A DNA stretch of 64,000 bases from assembly GCA_913031145.1 (NCBI GenBank), contig CAJWCO010000007.1, positions 16,061-80,060 on the forward strand, read 5' to 3'. The notes under the pieces were generated by a model, which saw only the letters and a list, made by a program, of their open reading frames with translations, did not search any database and was not told the DNA's origin. Both the position numbers and the translations under genes were made by a program. The stretch is from an uncultured Cellvibrionales bacterium (GTDB taxonomy: Bacteria > Pseudomonadota > Gammaproteobacteria > Pseudomonadales > Porticoccaceae). Positions 50,908 to 60,175 of the stretch are shown piece by piece. Position 1 is the stretch's first letter, and each line of letters begins with the position of its first letter.

Positions 50908-52119
50908 TCACTGCGAACTTTTCGTCGCTGATTCCGTCGTGTAATAGGATCCTGAATCAGCCCGGGCTCTCGCCTCATAAAAGCACATTAGTGCTTGTCG
51001 CGCAGCATCTACCGTGCTGTCAGCGCGATTTCGGAACGACTCAGCAAACTGAGCGCGCGCTACCCGTAAAAGCGCCTGCGAGTTCTGCTCCATTAATTCA
51101 AGATGCGCTTTGGTTCCTTCATCGGCAAACGGGTTGTTATCGGCAACAGATACTTTGGTCATTAAGTCTTCTGCGTTCCCCCTAATGTGGTGCGTGTTGT
51201 CGACAAAATCGCGTAGGGTCGTATCTAACGCTTTCACATCAGCAGAGTTAACGCGAGCACAAAGTTGGTCGCCATAGATCTGGTTCTGCCGGTAAAATCT
51301 AGCGCCGGTTAAGGCATACCAATTTTGCGTCTGTGTATAACACGTGCATCCATCGCGATATCCGTGAAGACGGTTCACCCAAAAAACATGTTCTTTGACC
51401 GCAGACGTCGTTCTAAGATTTCGCCAGCTTGACGTCAAACCAGAGACTCCGCGGTGCCACATTGCGGATAGACGCTGCGCCACTGCTTTTTTGTCGTATT
51501 CTGCGGTATTGTCAAAGAAACTCGGCGCGTCTTGTTTCACTCCTTGAATCAGCTCTGAAATTGCTGTGACGCAGAGCACCGGCCTCAGCAAAATTGACCG
51601 ATCGCTTCGAGGATCGGCCACAAGAAGTTCTCGGTATCCAGAAATACTCTGCTCTGACAGATTTTCCAAAAAGGCAATATGGCCCTGATAGCGACTTTCG
51701 ATTTCATCCCAGTCCTGTGGAGAAATTGTGTCGTACCAAAGAGCCGAGAAAGGCGACAGGTGCGAGTAAGGCTGCATGTAGTTTGTTGCGTTGGCCGTGG
51801 TATTTTGAATCACCTCACGAATACGACGGTGATCTTCGCTCACCGCGTTTTGCCGCACGGTGAGATCTTGGTATAATTCTGTCACTGAGTCTAGGTCAAA
51901 GGACGACGACGCGCTCAGCTCAGCCACTGCGTTACCCGTATTGACTACACAGCGCCCCACCGGAAGCAGTGCTGCTAACTTTTTACTATAGTCTCGTAAT
52001 TGTACTTTCGGGTCGATCGCCTGCTGCTCGCTAACCCAGGTCTCAGGCAAGATGGTGCGCAGTGCGCACCCTTGCAATGTAACAAGCACAATCGCGGTTA
52101 TAACCCATAGTCGACGCAT
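50908..52119 (-). CDS. Lipoprotein, unknown
   Basis: 403 aa from the chosen ATG 52119: MRRLWVITAIVLVTLQGCALR, a lipoprotein signal with the lipobox LQGC. The mature part is helical and Ala/Ser-rich, with several Cys (RDGCTCYTQTQNWY, QLCARV). No family motif recognised. An in-frame start at 52152 (MNFCSVLIVKLMRR) would put 11 extra residues before the signal. Co-oriented with and 455 bases from flagellin; no operon partner. Confidence 0.65.
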   Translation of the reverse strand: MRRLWVITAIVLVTLQGCALRTILPETWVSEQQAIDPKVQLRDYSKKLAALLPVGRCVVNTGNAVAELSASSSFDLDSVTELYQDLTVRQNAVSEDHRRIREVIQNTTANATNYMQPYSHLSPFSALWYDTISPQDWDEIESRYQGHIAFLENLSEQSISGYRELLVADPRSDRSILLRPVLCVTAISELIQGVKQDAPSFFDNTAEYDKKAVAQRLSAMWHRGVSGLTSSWRNLRTTSAVKEHVFWVNRLHGYRDGCTCYTQTQNWYALTGARFYRQNQIYGDQLCARVNSADVKALDTTLRDFVDNTHHIRGNAEDLMTKVSVADNNPFADEGTKAHLELMEQNSQALLRVARAQFAESFRNRADSTVDAARQALMCFYEARARADSGSYYTTESATKSSQ

Positions 52120-52574
52120 CAGCTTAACAATTAGAACACTGCAAAAATTCATAACACACACCAATTTATGGTTTCTTGAATGGTGTCAAACTCGCCCTCA
52201 ATATGCAAATATTCGTTGTCATTACACGCCTCCGCACATCTCACTCCACTCGCAGAGCTATTCACCGAAATCAAAAACGCTTTATGATTTAGGGATAATG
52301 GAGCGACGCTGATGGGTGAGACACTCAATAAATCTTAGGTCTGTACGTTTCATATTGGGTCTTCTCAGTTGAAAAAGAAACAGGCATGTAACCTAAGTAC
52401 GAGCATATTGTCCCCAAAAACTGGGTAAACTTCGGGCTATGAGTCGTGTTTGACTTCTTTTTTATAGGACACCATTCATTGGCATCAACTCGGCGCGCCG
52501 ATCGCCTTAATGGCAGATGGATAACGCACCGTGCGCTTCGCCACCGTTATCAAATTCGGAGTTTCGCGCACAAA
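52120..52574. other. 455-base gap between flagellin and the lipoprotein
   Basis: Upstream region of the leftward lipoprotein gene and trailer of the flagellin gene. It contains GATAACG and CGTTATC arms (7 bp) that could pair over an 18-base loop just after the flagellin stop, a possible weak terminator. TTTGACTTC and TTTTTTATAGGA stretches were noted without a convincing promoter. No gene supported. Confidence 0.45.
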
Positions 52575-53402
52575 TTACAGCCGTTTCGCCCCCTCAACTC
52601 TGAGAAGATGATGGACCGCTGTAGGCTTTTGATTGGCTTGCGATACCATTGCCATCGCTGCCTCTCCCATAATTGCTTTGCTCGCCAAAATGGTCGTATC
52701 CTGTGCGTAGTCTGCGTCGATAATGCGCCCGCGCGCACTCTGAAAGCTCAATGAGCCCGTCATCAAACTTTCAACCGCTTGATTCAGCAAACTCACGTTC
52801 ACACCGAACTTAGCTTGCGCCTGAACAATCGACGTTACCGCGCTGTCCACTTTAGCGAGCGTGTCATCGGGATTGCTTAGAATATCCAACCCTTCCAGCT
52901 GAAGATCAGAGGCCGTAATTGAAGCAATGGACACGTCAAACATTTGACCTACGGACGTGCCGACCTGAATCCTGATGCTTGACGAGCTACCATCCAATAA
53001 ATTTTTTGTATTGAACTGCGTATTTCGTGAAATTGAATCTATCTGCTCAATTAGGTCATTGGCTTCTTGCTGCATCATTATTTTCTGCTCTCGTGTCGAG
53101 CTATCACTTATGCCTTGCAGCGTGAGTTCTCTTACTCTCTGAACCATGTTACCCATGTCCGTCGCTGCACCGGCGGCAGTTTCAAGCATCGAGATCCCAT
53201 CGTATGCGTTGCGCAGAGCTTGGTTCATAGACATAAGGTTTGAGGTCATTTGAGACGAAATGGTCCAACCGGCAGGATCGTCGATCGCAGAATTTATCCG
53301 CATTCCCGTCGTCAATCGTTCCATTACGTCCGTTGTGGCACGGTCGTTTTTCGCCATATGACTGGACGCAAGTTGCGCCGATATATTGCTGTTGACGATC
53401 AT
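52575..53402 (-). CDS. Short flagellin with C-terminal extension
   Basis: 275 aa. MIVNSNISAQLASSHMAKNDRA opens the conserved N-terminal D0/D1 region with RLTTGMRINSAIDDPAGWTIS; the C-terminal half has DADYAQDTTILASKAIM and MVSQANQKPTAVHHLLR. There is no D2/D3 insertion. Flagellins usually stop right after LLR (or LLQG); here the frame runs on for seven residues (VEGAKRL). ATG 53402 has a perfect AGGAGG eight bases away, so the protein is likely made strongly. No other flagellar gene is in the window: no cap, chaperone, FlgM or sigma28 gene. It may be an accessory filament subunit or a paralogue. I could not identify a sigma28 or correctly spaced sigma54 promoter upstream. Confidence 0.85.
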   Translation of the reverse strand: MIVNSNISAQLASSHMAKNDRATTDVMERLTTGMRINSAIDDPAGWTISSQMTSNLMSMNQALRNAYDGISMLETAAGAATDMGNMVQRVRELTLQGISDSSTREQKIMMQQEANDLIEQIDSISRNTQFNTKNLLDGSSSSIRIQVGTSVGQMFDVSIASITASDLQLEGLDILSNPDDTLAKVDSAVTSIVQAQAKFGVNVSLLNQAVESLMTGSLSFQSARGRIIDADYAQDTTILASKAIMGEAAMAMVSQANQKPTAVHHLLRVEGAKRL

Positions 53403-54090
53403 CCCATTCACCTCCTAAAGGTCGATTTTTGCAATTAATATGTATGACTTCGTCAGCTCATGTGCAAAGTTTAACTAGGTGGCAATAGTTTGCCGAAAAT
53501 AATTTTGAAAGTGAGTAAAATCCCACAAAAAGAGGTGAAAGGGGTGCAGGCGGAGCAAACCTAAATAGACACGGACCCGCCGCGCAATATACCCTGCAAG
53601 CTCATATCGCATCAGATCACCACCCGAGACGGAGCCGCCGCACGTCATTGTCACTGCACGCCAAAAACCCTCTAAATTTGCGGCAGGTACTTGCCAAATC
53701 GATTGATTGTGGCAACTTTGATATAGGCCATTTGTCGAGAAAATTCGCCGCCCGAAAAAAGTCAGTGGATTAACTGCACCTTCTTTTTAATCCGCCAGTT
53801 CGCGCGCAACGAAGACGCCCTTCGTTGCGATCACCCATTTGCGAAACTAAGCGCTAATGACCTGCCAATATTCGGACACAACTCGCCCCTAAAGTATTAA
53901 ATATCGTTCAAATTTAAGCTCGAAGTGTCGATTTAATGAGTAGTAGATGCGGGTTAGATGGCGGTGTTCCTAAAACGTTCAAAACCACCTGCTATCTGCT
54001 ACTGTATTAAAAACCACTTGGATAAACTCGCAGTGTGGCGCACTATATTTGTAGAAAACGGCGGTGTAACAACATGATGCGTGAGGCGAT
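53403..54090. other. 688-base gene-free region upstream of flagellin
   Basis: Divergent gap between flagellin and the 108-aa gene. It is unusually long for this window and holds several inverted repeats: the 10-bp perfect hairpin at 53805-53829 (listed separately), GGATTA...TAATCC just before it, and the near-palindrome GGCAGGTACTTGCC near 53680. No coding frame looks real. This may hold flagellar control sequences or a small RNA. Confidence 0.5.
53805..53829. other. Perfect 10-bp hairpin in the gene-free gap
   Basis: CGCAACGAAG (53805-53814), loop ACGCC, CTTCGTTGCG (53820-53829). There is no T run on either side, so it is not a normal terminator. It could be part of an RNA fold or a regulator site. 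Confidence 0.55.
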
Positions 54091-54417
54091 ATGACAACGT
54101 TAAATGCGTATAGCGAATTGCGCAACATGAACGATCGTTTCGAAAAAATGCTCGTAGAGGCCACACAACTTGGTTTTTACATTGAAAGCATGGTCGCGAC
54201 CGATTTTTCCGCCTTTCTTCGCCTAAACTTCGAGTCTAATTTGTCGATGAGCTTGAGGGTATACATTCGAGAACAAAACAAAGACGCCCTCTATCTGACC
54301 TATTGGGATAACCAATTACGTGAGACATCAGCGATGGATACGGAGATTGGCTGGCTGAGTGTTCACGTCGATGCCATCAAGGTATTCATGCTAAAGCAAA
54401 AACGGTCTAAAGCTTAG
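54091..54417 (+). CDS. Unknown 108-aa protein
   Basis: MTTLNAYSELRNMNDRFEKMLVEATQLGFYIE starts with an amphipathic helix and is followed by a beta-rich part (FLRLNFESNLSMSLRVYI, ALYLTYW) and a helix to the end. No signal peptide, no metal motif. GAGGCG lies just before the ATG. No family recognised. Convergent with the T5orf172 gene. Confidence 0.55.
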   Translation: MTTLNAYSELRNMNDRFEKMLVEATQLGFYIESMVATDFSAFLRLNFESNLSMSLRVYIREQNKDALYLTYWDNQLRETSAMDTEIGWLSVHVDAIKVFMLKQKRSKA

Positions 54418-54485
54418 GCCTGAAACTGGTGTGTGTGGTGTGGTGCAACGTCCTTGAACATGACCCACTGCACTTCGCAGAATCG

Positions 54486-55451
54486 CTACCACATATCTTC
54501 CATGGAAGAGGATTTGTTGCAGCGAATACAAACTACCTGATTTGCCGGCATAGATACGTTATCCGTCGCGCAATAATGGCACACCCAGCTAATTGTCGCC
54601 TGAGTCACCTGAGCAACGGGTTTATTGCCTGATTTATCGCTTTGACCATCGACCCACAACTCCCCTGACGGCGCGCTTCCAGCATCCAAGGCTTTGCCCC
54701 TCAATGCCCTAGCGCCCAGCTCTCCTGCCGATTCAGCAACAACCTCTTGATGACCTTCAGCCACTCCTAAGGTATCGTTTAGTACTGCGGTAACGGGTGC
54801 AATATCTTCGTAACTTACCGCCAAGGGATAGAGCTTTTCCGCCTTAGTCGACAGATCATGGCAATTCCGTGTGTACTTACGCGACGCAAAGTACCAGTAG
54901 ATGAAAGGCGGAATGGCTACCAAAAACCACTTAATAGCGCTGTTGTCTTTAAAGTAGTCGTCCATCTCGGGAAACACAATAAAGGCAACAAGACCCAGAA
55001 AGACCGTCACGTAAAAACTCGGTTTATCTAACCAAATCCCCTCATCTTCGACGTATTGGGCCCGAGTTTTTTGGAGCTTTTCGTTATGCGCTGACAGTAA
55101 TTTTTTTTGTTTGCGTTGTTCTTGTTCTTCTTCAAACTGGTTTTCGTCTTTTACGTACACTTCCTCGCTCATAATGTGCGTGGATTCTTGGATCGTCAAA
55201 ATAGCTTTGGCAATAGAGCACTCAAAAAAGTCGCGTTCGGGCGTCAGTCGATATGCTTCCAACTCATTGTGCACTTTTTTTTCTGTAGCTTCGCAGTCTT
55301 CAACCATTCCTCTATAAGCCACCGTAAACGGGGTCGCTACACCCGCGGTGTAAAGCTCCTGTTTATGTTGACGAAGGTCGTTGGTCTGGCCGACTTTAAT
55401 CAGGCCAGGCTTTAGACTCTCGTTAGACATGACATACAGCCAGCCTTCCAT
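54486..55451 (-). CDS. T5orf172-type GIY-YIG protein with two TM helices and C-terminal zinc finger
   Basis: 321 aa with an unusual architecture. Residues 1-95 match the T5orf172/MUG113 branch of the GIY-YIG nuclease fold: WLYVMSN, GLIKVGQTND and the later pair VHNELEAYRLTPERDFFECS. A charged helical linker follows. Then come two hydrophobic helices (FYVTVFLGLVAFIVF and IKWFLVAIPPFIYWYFASR, about 143-190), a low-complexity region, and a C2-type RanBP2-like zinc finger CHYCATDN...CIRC near 290-312. The usual catalytic Arg after the YIG strand is not clear (LRQHKQEL), so activity is uncertain. A membrane-bound nucleic-acid or protein-binding role is a guess. No partner gene is evident. Confidence 0.72.
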   Translation of the reverse strand: MEGWLYVMSNESLKPGLIKVGQTNDLRQHKQELYTAGVATPFTVAYRGMVEDCEATEKKVHNELEAYRLTPERDFFECSIAKAILTIQESTHIMSEEVYVKDENQFEEEQEQRKQKKLLSAHNEKLQKTRAQYVEDEGIWLDKPSFYVTVFLGLVAFIVFPEMDDYFKDNSAIKWFLVAIPPFIYWYFASRKYTRNCHDLSTKAEKLYPLAVSYEDIAPVTAVLNDTLGVAEGHQEVVAESAGELGARALRGKALDAGSAPSGELWVDGQSDKSGNKPVAQVTQATISWVCHYCATDNVSMPANQVVCIRCNKSSSMEDMW

Positions 55452-55965
55452 ATCATTCCATCCGAATTATGCTAGATCCAATTTCAGCATCTGGGTTTTA
55501 AAAACGACTGAAACACGAGGGCTCACGGGAAAACAAGCCCATGCCACGCTATCTTAAAGCGGATGCTTTGCCTTGATCAACGAAACACTGCAAGAGAAGC
55601 ATTTTTATTTTAGTTGTTCGCGCTAAACCCGTAATCTAGACCTGCTGGTCCATTGATTAATGTAAAGATTCTCAATAAGTTGGGATACATTCTTTGCGAA
55701 ATGACCGAGCTTTTTTTGCGTACGTGACGAAAAAACCCTTGCCAATAGACTTTAAACTGAAAGAGTGGCGCATTCCTTTAGTCCCATACGTCGCGACCTA
55801 TGTGTTCAACGATAAGCCTGCCATGTCATTTTTTTGCGGTTAAAATTAATCTGCTGCGCGCCGGTAGTGCGCGCAAATAACTCGACCATCACTGTAAAGT
55901 GGTTTGGATGCAACACCTCGGTTCCAAAATCTTAACAGGTGCAGCTGGAGCCGCGTCTGTTGCAT
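55452..55965. other. 514-base gap between the zinc-finger gene and the DUF1501 gene
   Basis: No supported gene. It contains a 7-bp GC-rich hairpin, TGCGCGC (55855-55861), loop CGGTAGT, GCGCGCA (55869-55875). Read leftward after the DUF1501 stop it could be a weak terminator, since AATTTT follows at a distance. The remainder is AT-rich with no clear promoter, although the upstream region of the T5orf172 gene must lie here. Confidence 0.5.
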
Positions 55966-57126
55966 TCACCCGAGAACAGTCGTGTCGCGCATAAGGTCTG
56001 ATTTGATAATGCGCTCAGGAGCGGGAGGCACCTCTGGAAAAACGTTATTTAGCTGTTGATCCGTAAGTTGCCAATGCTGCTTTAGAACCGCCCCAATCCA
56101 ACTTCGGTTATCTGATGTTGGCGCCAGATCACGACCCATAAATAGCTCACTTTTCTTCAGCCCAGGCCATTCACCCAGCACTCTGCCGCCTGCCACCGCA
56201 CCCCCTAACAAAAATAGCGCACTGCCGGTACCATGATCGGTGCCCAGCGTTCCATTCGCCGCGACAGTGCGACCAAACTCTGTAGCCACGATCACTACCG
56301 TATTATCCCATTCGTTGCGCAGTGCCGTTCGCAAGCTGACAATACCCGCATCTAACTCGGAAAACTTTGTCTGCAATCGCCTCACTTGACCTTGATGCGT
56401 GTCCCAACCCTCTAGCTGCAACATCGCACAATCGGGACCGTCCTCGGCACGCATTAGGGTACCGCAAGACGATGCGAGCTGTGCGAAACGGTTACGGCGA
56501 TTTACCTGATCAATGACCGACAATTTGTCTCGAGTTTGCAACCCGCTCATTAAACGTTGCGAGAGAAGGTCGTCTTCGCTGTAGAGCGATTGTAACCGCT
56601 CAAACAAATCCCCTTTCGACTCAACGAAATGGTCCGGATACCACGTCTGTGTCAGATGCCGACCTCGCAAACTGATTGGCACACCATGAGCCACCGCGAG
56701 AGATTGACCTCGTTTCGCCTCAACAGCACGGTTCAGCCAGCCACTTTCATTATCCGCCCGATTGTAACCCGACTCTAAAATATCTTGCGCTCGAAAATGT
56801 GAACGTGTGGTAGCGCCCGAACTGGTAGCCACAATCGTCAACAACTCTTTTTGGCGATACAACTTGGCAAGCGTTGGCAACGCAGGATGTAGCGCAAATC
56901 CCCGGTCCAATCGATGTGCTCGTTCTTGTACCGCCGTCACGAGTTTTTCACGGTGACGCAGTAAGTCCGAATCAGCGAGGGGCAACACGGCATGCAGACC
57001 GTCCATCGCACCCCTTAACACAAGCCATACAAGTTTAGGTGTCTTTTGGTTAGATAACGCAGCGCCTCGGCTATGCCAACACACTAAACTGGAACCTACC
57101 GCTGCCAACCATTGCCTTCGATTCAT
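55966..57126 (-). CDS. DUF1501 family exported protein
   Basis: 386 aa. N-terminus MNRRQWLAAVGSSLVCWHSR is a twin-arginine signal. The mature part has the DUF1501 features LRGAMDGLHAVLPL, GWDTHQGQ and ATEFGRTVAANGTLGTDHG, a fold related to sulfatases/alkaline phosphatases; the conserved DH and H in GTDHGTGSA could bind metal. These proteins occur with DUF1800 as a pair in Gammaproteobacteria, often exported, of unknown activity. The DUF1800 gene lies 11 bases upstream. Confidence 0.9.
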   Translation of the reverse strand: MNRRQWLAAVGSSLVCWHSRGAALSNQKTPKLVWLVLRGAMDGLHAVLPLADSDLLRHREKLVTAVQERAHRLDRGFALHPALPTLAKLYRQKELLTIVATSSGATTRSHFRAQDILESGYNRADNESGWLNRAVEAKRGQSLAVAHGVPISLRGRHLTQTWYPDHFVESKGDLFERLQSLYSEDDLLSQRLMSGLQTRDKLSVIDQVNRRNRFAQLASSCGTLMRAEDGPDCAMLQLEGWDTHQGQVRRLQTKFSELDAGIVSLRTALRNEWDNTVVIVATEFGRTVAANGTLGTDHGTGSALFLLGGAVAGGRVLGEWPGLKKSELFMGRDLAPTSDNRSWIGAVLKQHWQLTDQQLNNVFPEVPPAPERIIKSDLMRDTTVLG

Positions 57127-57137
57127 AGATACTCCTG

Positions 57138-58541
57138 CTAACGCCGCTGAAAATCTGGGCTTAAGAACAGTAATGCACGCGCCTGTCGGTCAGTCTCAGC
57201 ACGTTCCATAGCCTGCCGTGTCGCTCCGTCTAATTGTGTTGAAAACAATCGACTGCTAATCTCGAGAGCGCTTTTATTTGATTGCGCGCTAACTGCTACC
57301 ACTGTATTGGCCCAGTCGATCCGTTTCATCAGCGCATCGGCTCCATCCCAGTGCCGATTACTGATTGGATAGCCCGCTGGCGATCCCGAGCCAAAAGGGG
57401 CCTGGCCCATATCTCGCAGATGTCGGTGAAGTTGCCTTAAAAATCGGGGAGGCGAAGCCTCTTGAATCTCCAGCGCTCGCAACGTCGAGATCACGAATTC
57501 GCGCGGTGTTTTGAACTTCTGACGTTCCTCACGCCAACTTGCGTCATGTGCGATAAGCACACGGATTACCGCCCCAAGATTCCCGTTCGTCTGTTGCCAT
57601 TGCGCAGACATCGCATCGACTAATCCCTCATCGGGCATATCTGAAACTAAATGCTGAGCCAGCTTGTGACACACAAAGCGGCCGGTTGCGGGATGTCGCG
57701 CCAGATCGCGCAGCATCTGTTCACCCTGCTCTACCTCCCCGTCTCGATAGGGTATCCCGAGTAAGGTCCTAGCCCCAGGCTCATGCATATCCCGGCGGTA
57801 CACAAAGCCTTTTTGCGCCTTATCGCGCGGGCGACTGATACTCCAACCACTCAGAGCTCTCGCCAGTTCACGAATATCACCCAGACTATAACCACCGTCA
57901 ATCCCGAGTGTATGTAATTCCAGAATTTCACGCGCCAAATTTTCATTCAATCCGCGCTGTCTTTTTTTACCAACCCTAGATGCAGGCCCCGTAGACTGAG
58001 TATTGTCTAAATAAACCAGCATCGCTGGATGTTTAATGACAGCAATCAACATGTCTTCAAATTGACCAAAGAGATGCGGTGCCACCGCATCAAGTTCCAA
58101 CAGAGGCGCCAATACGTTCAATTGAATCGAGGTCATTGACACACTGAAGTGATTGGAGAAAAAATCCAACATGCGCATGCTAAAAGGCTCGGCGCTCATA
58201 ATCGACTGCCACAAGCCGTCGAATATAAGTGCTCTCTGAGTTTGCCGGATAACTTTGGCTGGTGCTGTTCCTGCTCCTGAAGGGCCTTTATCTTGCATGT
58301 TAGACGACTCATTCTGGGCAGGTGCTTTACGCTGATCTCGAACGCGCTGACGATATTCGGAAAATTGCTGGAATGCCGCAACCGTCGTAAAACGCGAAGC
58401 TACATAACTCGGACTCACCATTTGCTTCGTTAACCATTGGCGTGGATCGCGTGCCGCCGCAGTTAGCTCGCTACCGCGTGCGCCCAACCCAAAACGATTG
58501 ACCGCGATTACGGCCTCCGAGTCGTTATTCATGCGCGGCAT
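57138..58541 (-). CDS. DUF1800 family protein
   Basis: 467 aa with NRFGLGARGSELTAAARDPRQWLTKQ at the start and NENLAREILELHTLGIDGGYSLGD in the middle, both DUF1800 hallmarks; a C-terminal NRHWDGADALMKRIDW follows. No convincing signal peptide is visible at MPRMNNDSEA. First gene of the pair with the DUF1501 protein. Partners of this pair have no confirmed role. Start could be 58541 or ATG 58532, three codons later. Confidence 0.88.
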   Translation of the reverse strand: MPRMNNDSEAVIAVNRFGLGARGSELTAAARDPRQWLTKQMVSPSYVASRFTTVAAFQQFSEYRQRVRDQRKAPAQNESSNMQDKGPSGAGTAPAKVIRQTQRALIFDGLWQSIMSAEPFSMRMLDFFSNHFSVSMTSIQLNVLAPLLELDAVAPHLFGQFEDMLIAVIKHPAMLVYLDNTQSTGPASRVGKKRQRGLNENLAREILELHTLGIDGGYSLGDIRELARALSGWSISRPRDKAQKGFVYRRDMHEPGARTLLGIPYRDGEVEQGEQMLRDLARHPATGRFVCHKLAQHLVSDMPDEGLVDAMSAQWQQTNGNLGAVIRVLIAHDASWREERQKFKTPREFVISTLRALEIQEASPPRFLRQLHRHLRDMGQAPFGSGSPAGYPISNRHWDGADALMKRIDWANTVVAVSAQSNKSALEISSRLFSTQLDGATRQAMERAETDRQARALLFLSPDFQRR

Positions 58542-58601
58542 CGGCTGGCTCTGACACCCGCCCCCACTGTTTCTCTAACACCTTGTCCACCGCTCGCGCA
58601 C

Positions 58602-60005
58602 TCAACCTTGCATCTGTTCGAGTTCAATGCCCTTGGTCTCACGAACATATTTGAAGACGAACACCGCTGATACTGCCGCGCTTAAGGCATAAAAACCATA
58701 GGCTCCTGCAAGCCCAATCCCTGCCAGCATGATCGGGAATGACATGGTGATGGCAAAATTTGCACTCCACTGAAACAAGCCGCTGACGGCAAGGCCCGAG
58801 CCGCGAATCTGATTCGGAAACATCTCACCCAGCATCACCCACATCACGGGTCCCCAAGACACATTAAACACAAAGACATAACCGTTCGCAGCGATGAGAG
58901 CTAGCGGCCCCCAAGACCCCACATCAAGATCGCCATTGGCATTGACCTCTGCATTTGCGAATGCCACCACCATAAGACCCAACGTGATCGCCATACCTAT
59001 CGACCCCCACTTCAACAGTGGCTTTCGTCCAATCTTATCGACCAACAAGACAGTCAGCACGCATGCGGCAATGCTCACCGCGCCACTAATGACATTAATC
59101 AGCAGTGCATCCGCCTCAGAGAAACCCACTGCCTGCCAGAGCACCGCCCCATAATAAAAAACAACATTAATGCCCACGAGTTGCTGAAAAACGGCCAAAC
59201 CAATACCGACCCAGAGTATTGCCCTAATCCGCCCCGTCACTGGGTCTCTAAGATCGGCTAATCTCGGCGCATGGTCGTGGATCAATGTCGCATCAATTTC
59301 AGCCATTTTCTTGATTCCCGCCGTCTGGCCATACAATCGCACGAGCACCGCTTCGCCGTCATCACGACGACCTGAAGCCATTAAATAACGGGGACTTTCG
59401 GGAATAAACAACAAGGCAACCAGAAATATAGTGGCCGGTAGCAGTTCGATCCAAAACATCCAACGCCAAGCCTCGAACTCCATCCACAACGGTGTTGTCG
59501 AGGCGCCGGCAGCACCTGCGAGCAGGTAATTACTCACAAATGCCATGAACAGGCCGCTAATAATGGCGATTTGCTGGATCGTTGTGAGCCTACCGCGATA
59601 TCGCGCGGGTGCCACTTCACTAATATACGCAGGCGACATGACCGATGCAGCGCCGACAGCCAACCCTCCAATAATTCGATAAATAACAAATTCAAACGAG
59701 CCAGATGCAATGCCAGAACCCCAAGCACTGACAATAAAGAAGACAGCCGCACAGATGAGCAAGGTGCGGCGCCCGAATCGATCCGCCAACCTTCCTGCGA
59801 AAAAAGCGCCCAAAGCACAGCCGAGCAACATACTCGCCACATTAAAACCGGTACCCGCGCTGTTAGAATTAAATGCCGCTTGAAGGCCCGAAATAGTGCC
59901 ATTGATCACGCCACTGTCAAACCCAAATAAGAAGCCACCAATGGTCGCAACGACACTGATTAAGACAATAAACAGTGTGTTTTCCGTATGCTCTAATGTG
60001 TCCAA
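58602..60005 (-). CDS. MFS sugar:proton symporter (sugar porter family)
   Basis: 467 aa, twelve helices. Sugar-porter signatures are FGFDSGVINGTI near the start, GRLADRFGRRTLL, PESPRYLM before the central loop, DKIGRKPLLKWG in the second half and RETKGIELEQMQ at the end. Similar to XylE, GalP and AraE, so D-xylose, L-arabinose or a hexose is the probable substrate. The neighbouring regulator and GH43 gene favour a pentose. It is divergent from the Nudix regulator gene over a 170-base shared region. Confidence 0.9.
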   Translation of the reverse strand: MDTLEHTENTLFIVLISVVATIGGFLFGFDSGVINGTISGLQAAFNSNSAGTGFNVASMLLGCALGAFFAGRLADRFGRRTLLICAAVFFIVSAWGSGIASGSFEFVIYRIIGGLAVGAASVMSPAYISEVAPARYRGRLTTIQQIAIISGLFMAFVSNYLLAGAAGASTTPLWMEFEAWRWMFWIELLPATIFLVALLFIPESPRYLMASGRRDDGEAVLVRLYGQTAGIKKMAEIDATLIHDHAPRLADLRDPVTGRIRAILWVGIGLAVFQQLVGINVVFYYGAVLWQAVGFSEADALLINVISGAVSIAACVLTVLLVDKIGRKPLLKWGSIGMAITLGLMVVAFANAEVNANGDLDVGSWGPLALIAANGYVFVFNVSWGPVMWVMLGEMFPNQIRGSGLAVSGLFQWSANFAITMSFPIMLAGIGLAGAYGFYALSAAVSAVFVFKYVRETKGIELEQMQG

Positions 60006-60116
60006 GAATTTCCCCTTAACCTATTAAATCTTTTCATAGATATGCTGAATAAAACGTTGGCAATAAGTATATCAAAACTCTCGCACCTTTCGTGTATTAG
60101 CCTTTACGCGAAGAAA

Positions 60117-60126
60117 ATAGTACTAT
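60117..60126 (+). promoter_or_regulatory. Palindrome ATAGTACTAT in the divergent sugar control region
   Basis: A 10-bp perfect palindrome lies midway in the 170-base gap between the MFS gene and the Nudix-type regulator, 50 bases before the latter. A good candidate operator for that regulator, which should act on both divergent genes. Not tested against any known motif. Confidence 0.4.
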
Positions 60127-60175
60127 CGCGCTGTTTAGGGAATGATGCAATACCGCCGACGTTTTAGGATCAAAA

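Noticed and set aside
53483..53500. Sigma54-like GG...GC element before flagellin (CGGCAAACTATTGCCA on the minus strand)
   Set aside because: The GG and GC are one base too close for the -24/-12 pattern, and the sequence does not match the consensus well.
50908..54417. Lipoprotein, flagellin and 108-aa genes as a new operon-like system
   Set aside because: Large gaps and opposite orientation; no coupling visible.
55855..55875. GC-rich hairpin as a strong terminator of the DUF1501 unit
   Set aside because: No U tract follows immediately; kept only as a weak possibility within the gap entry.
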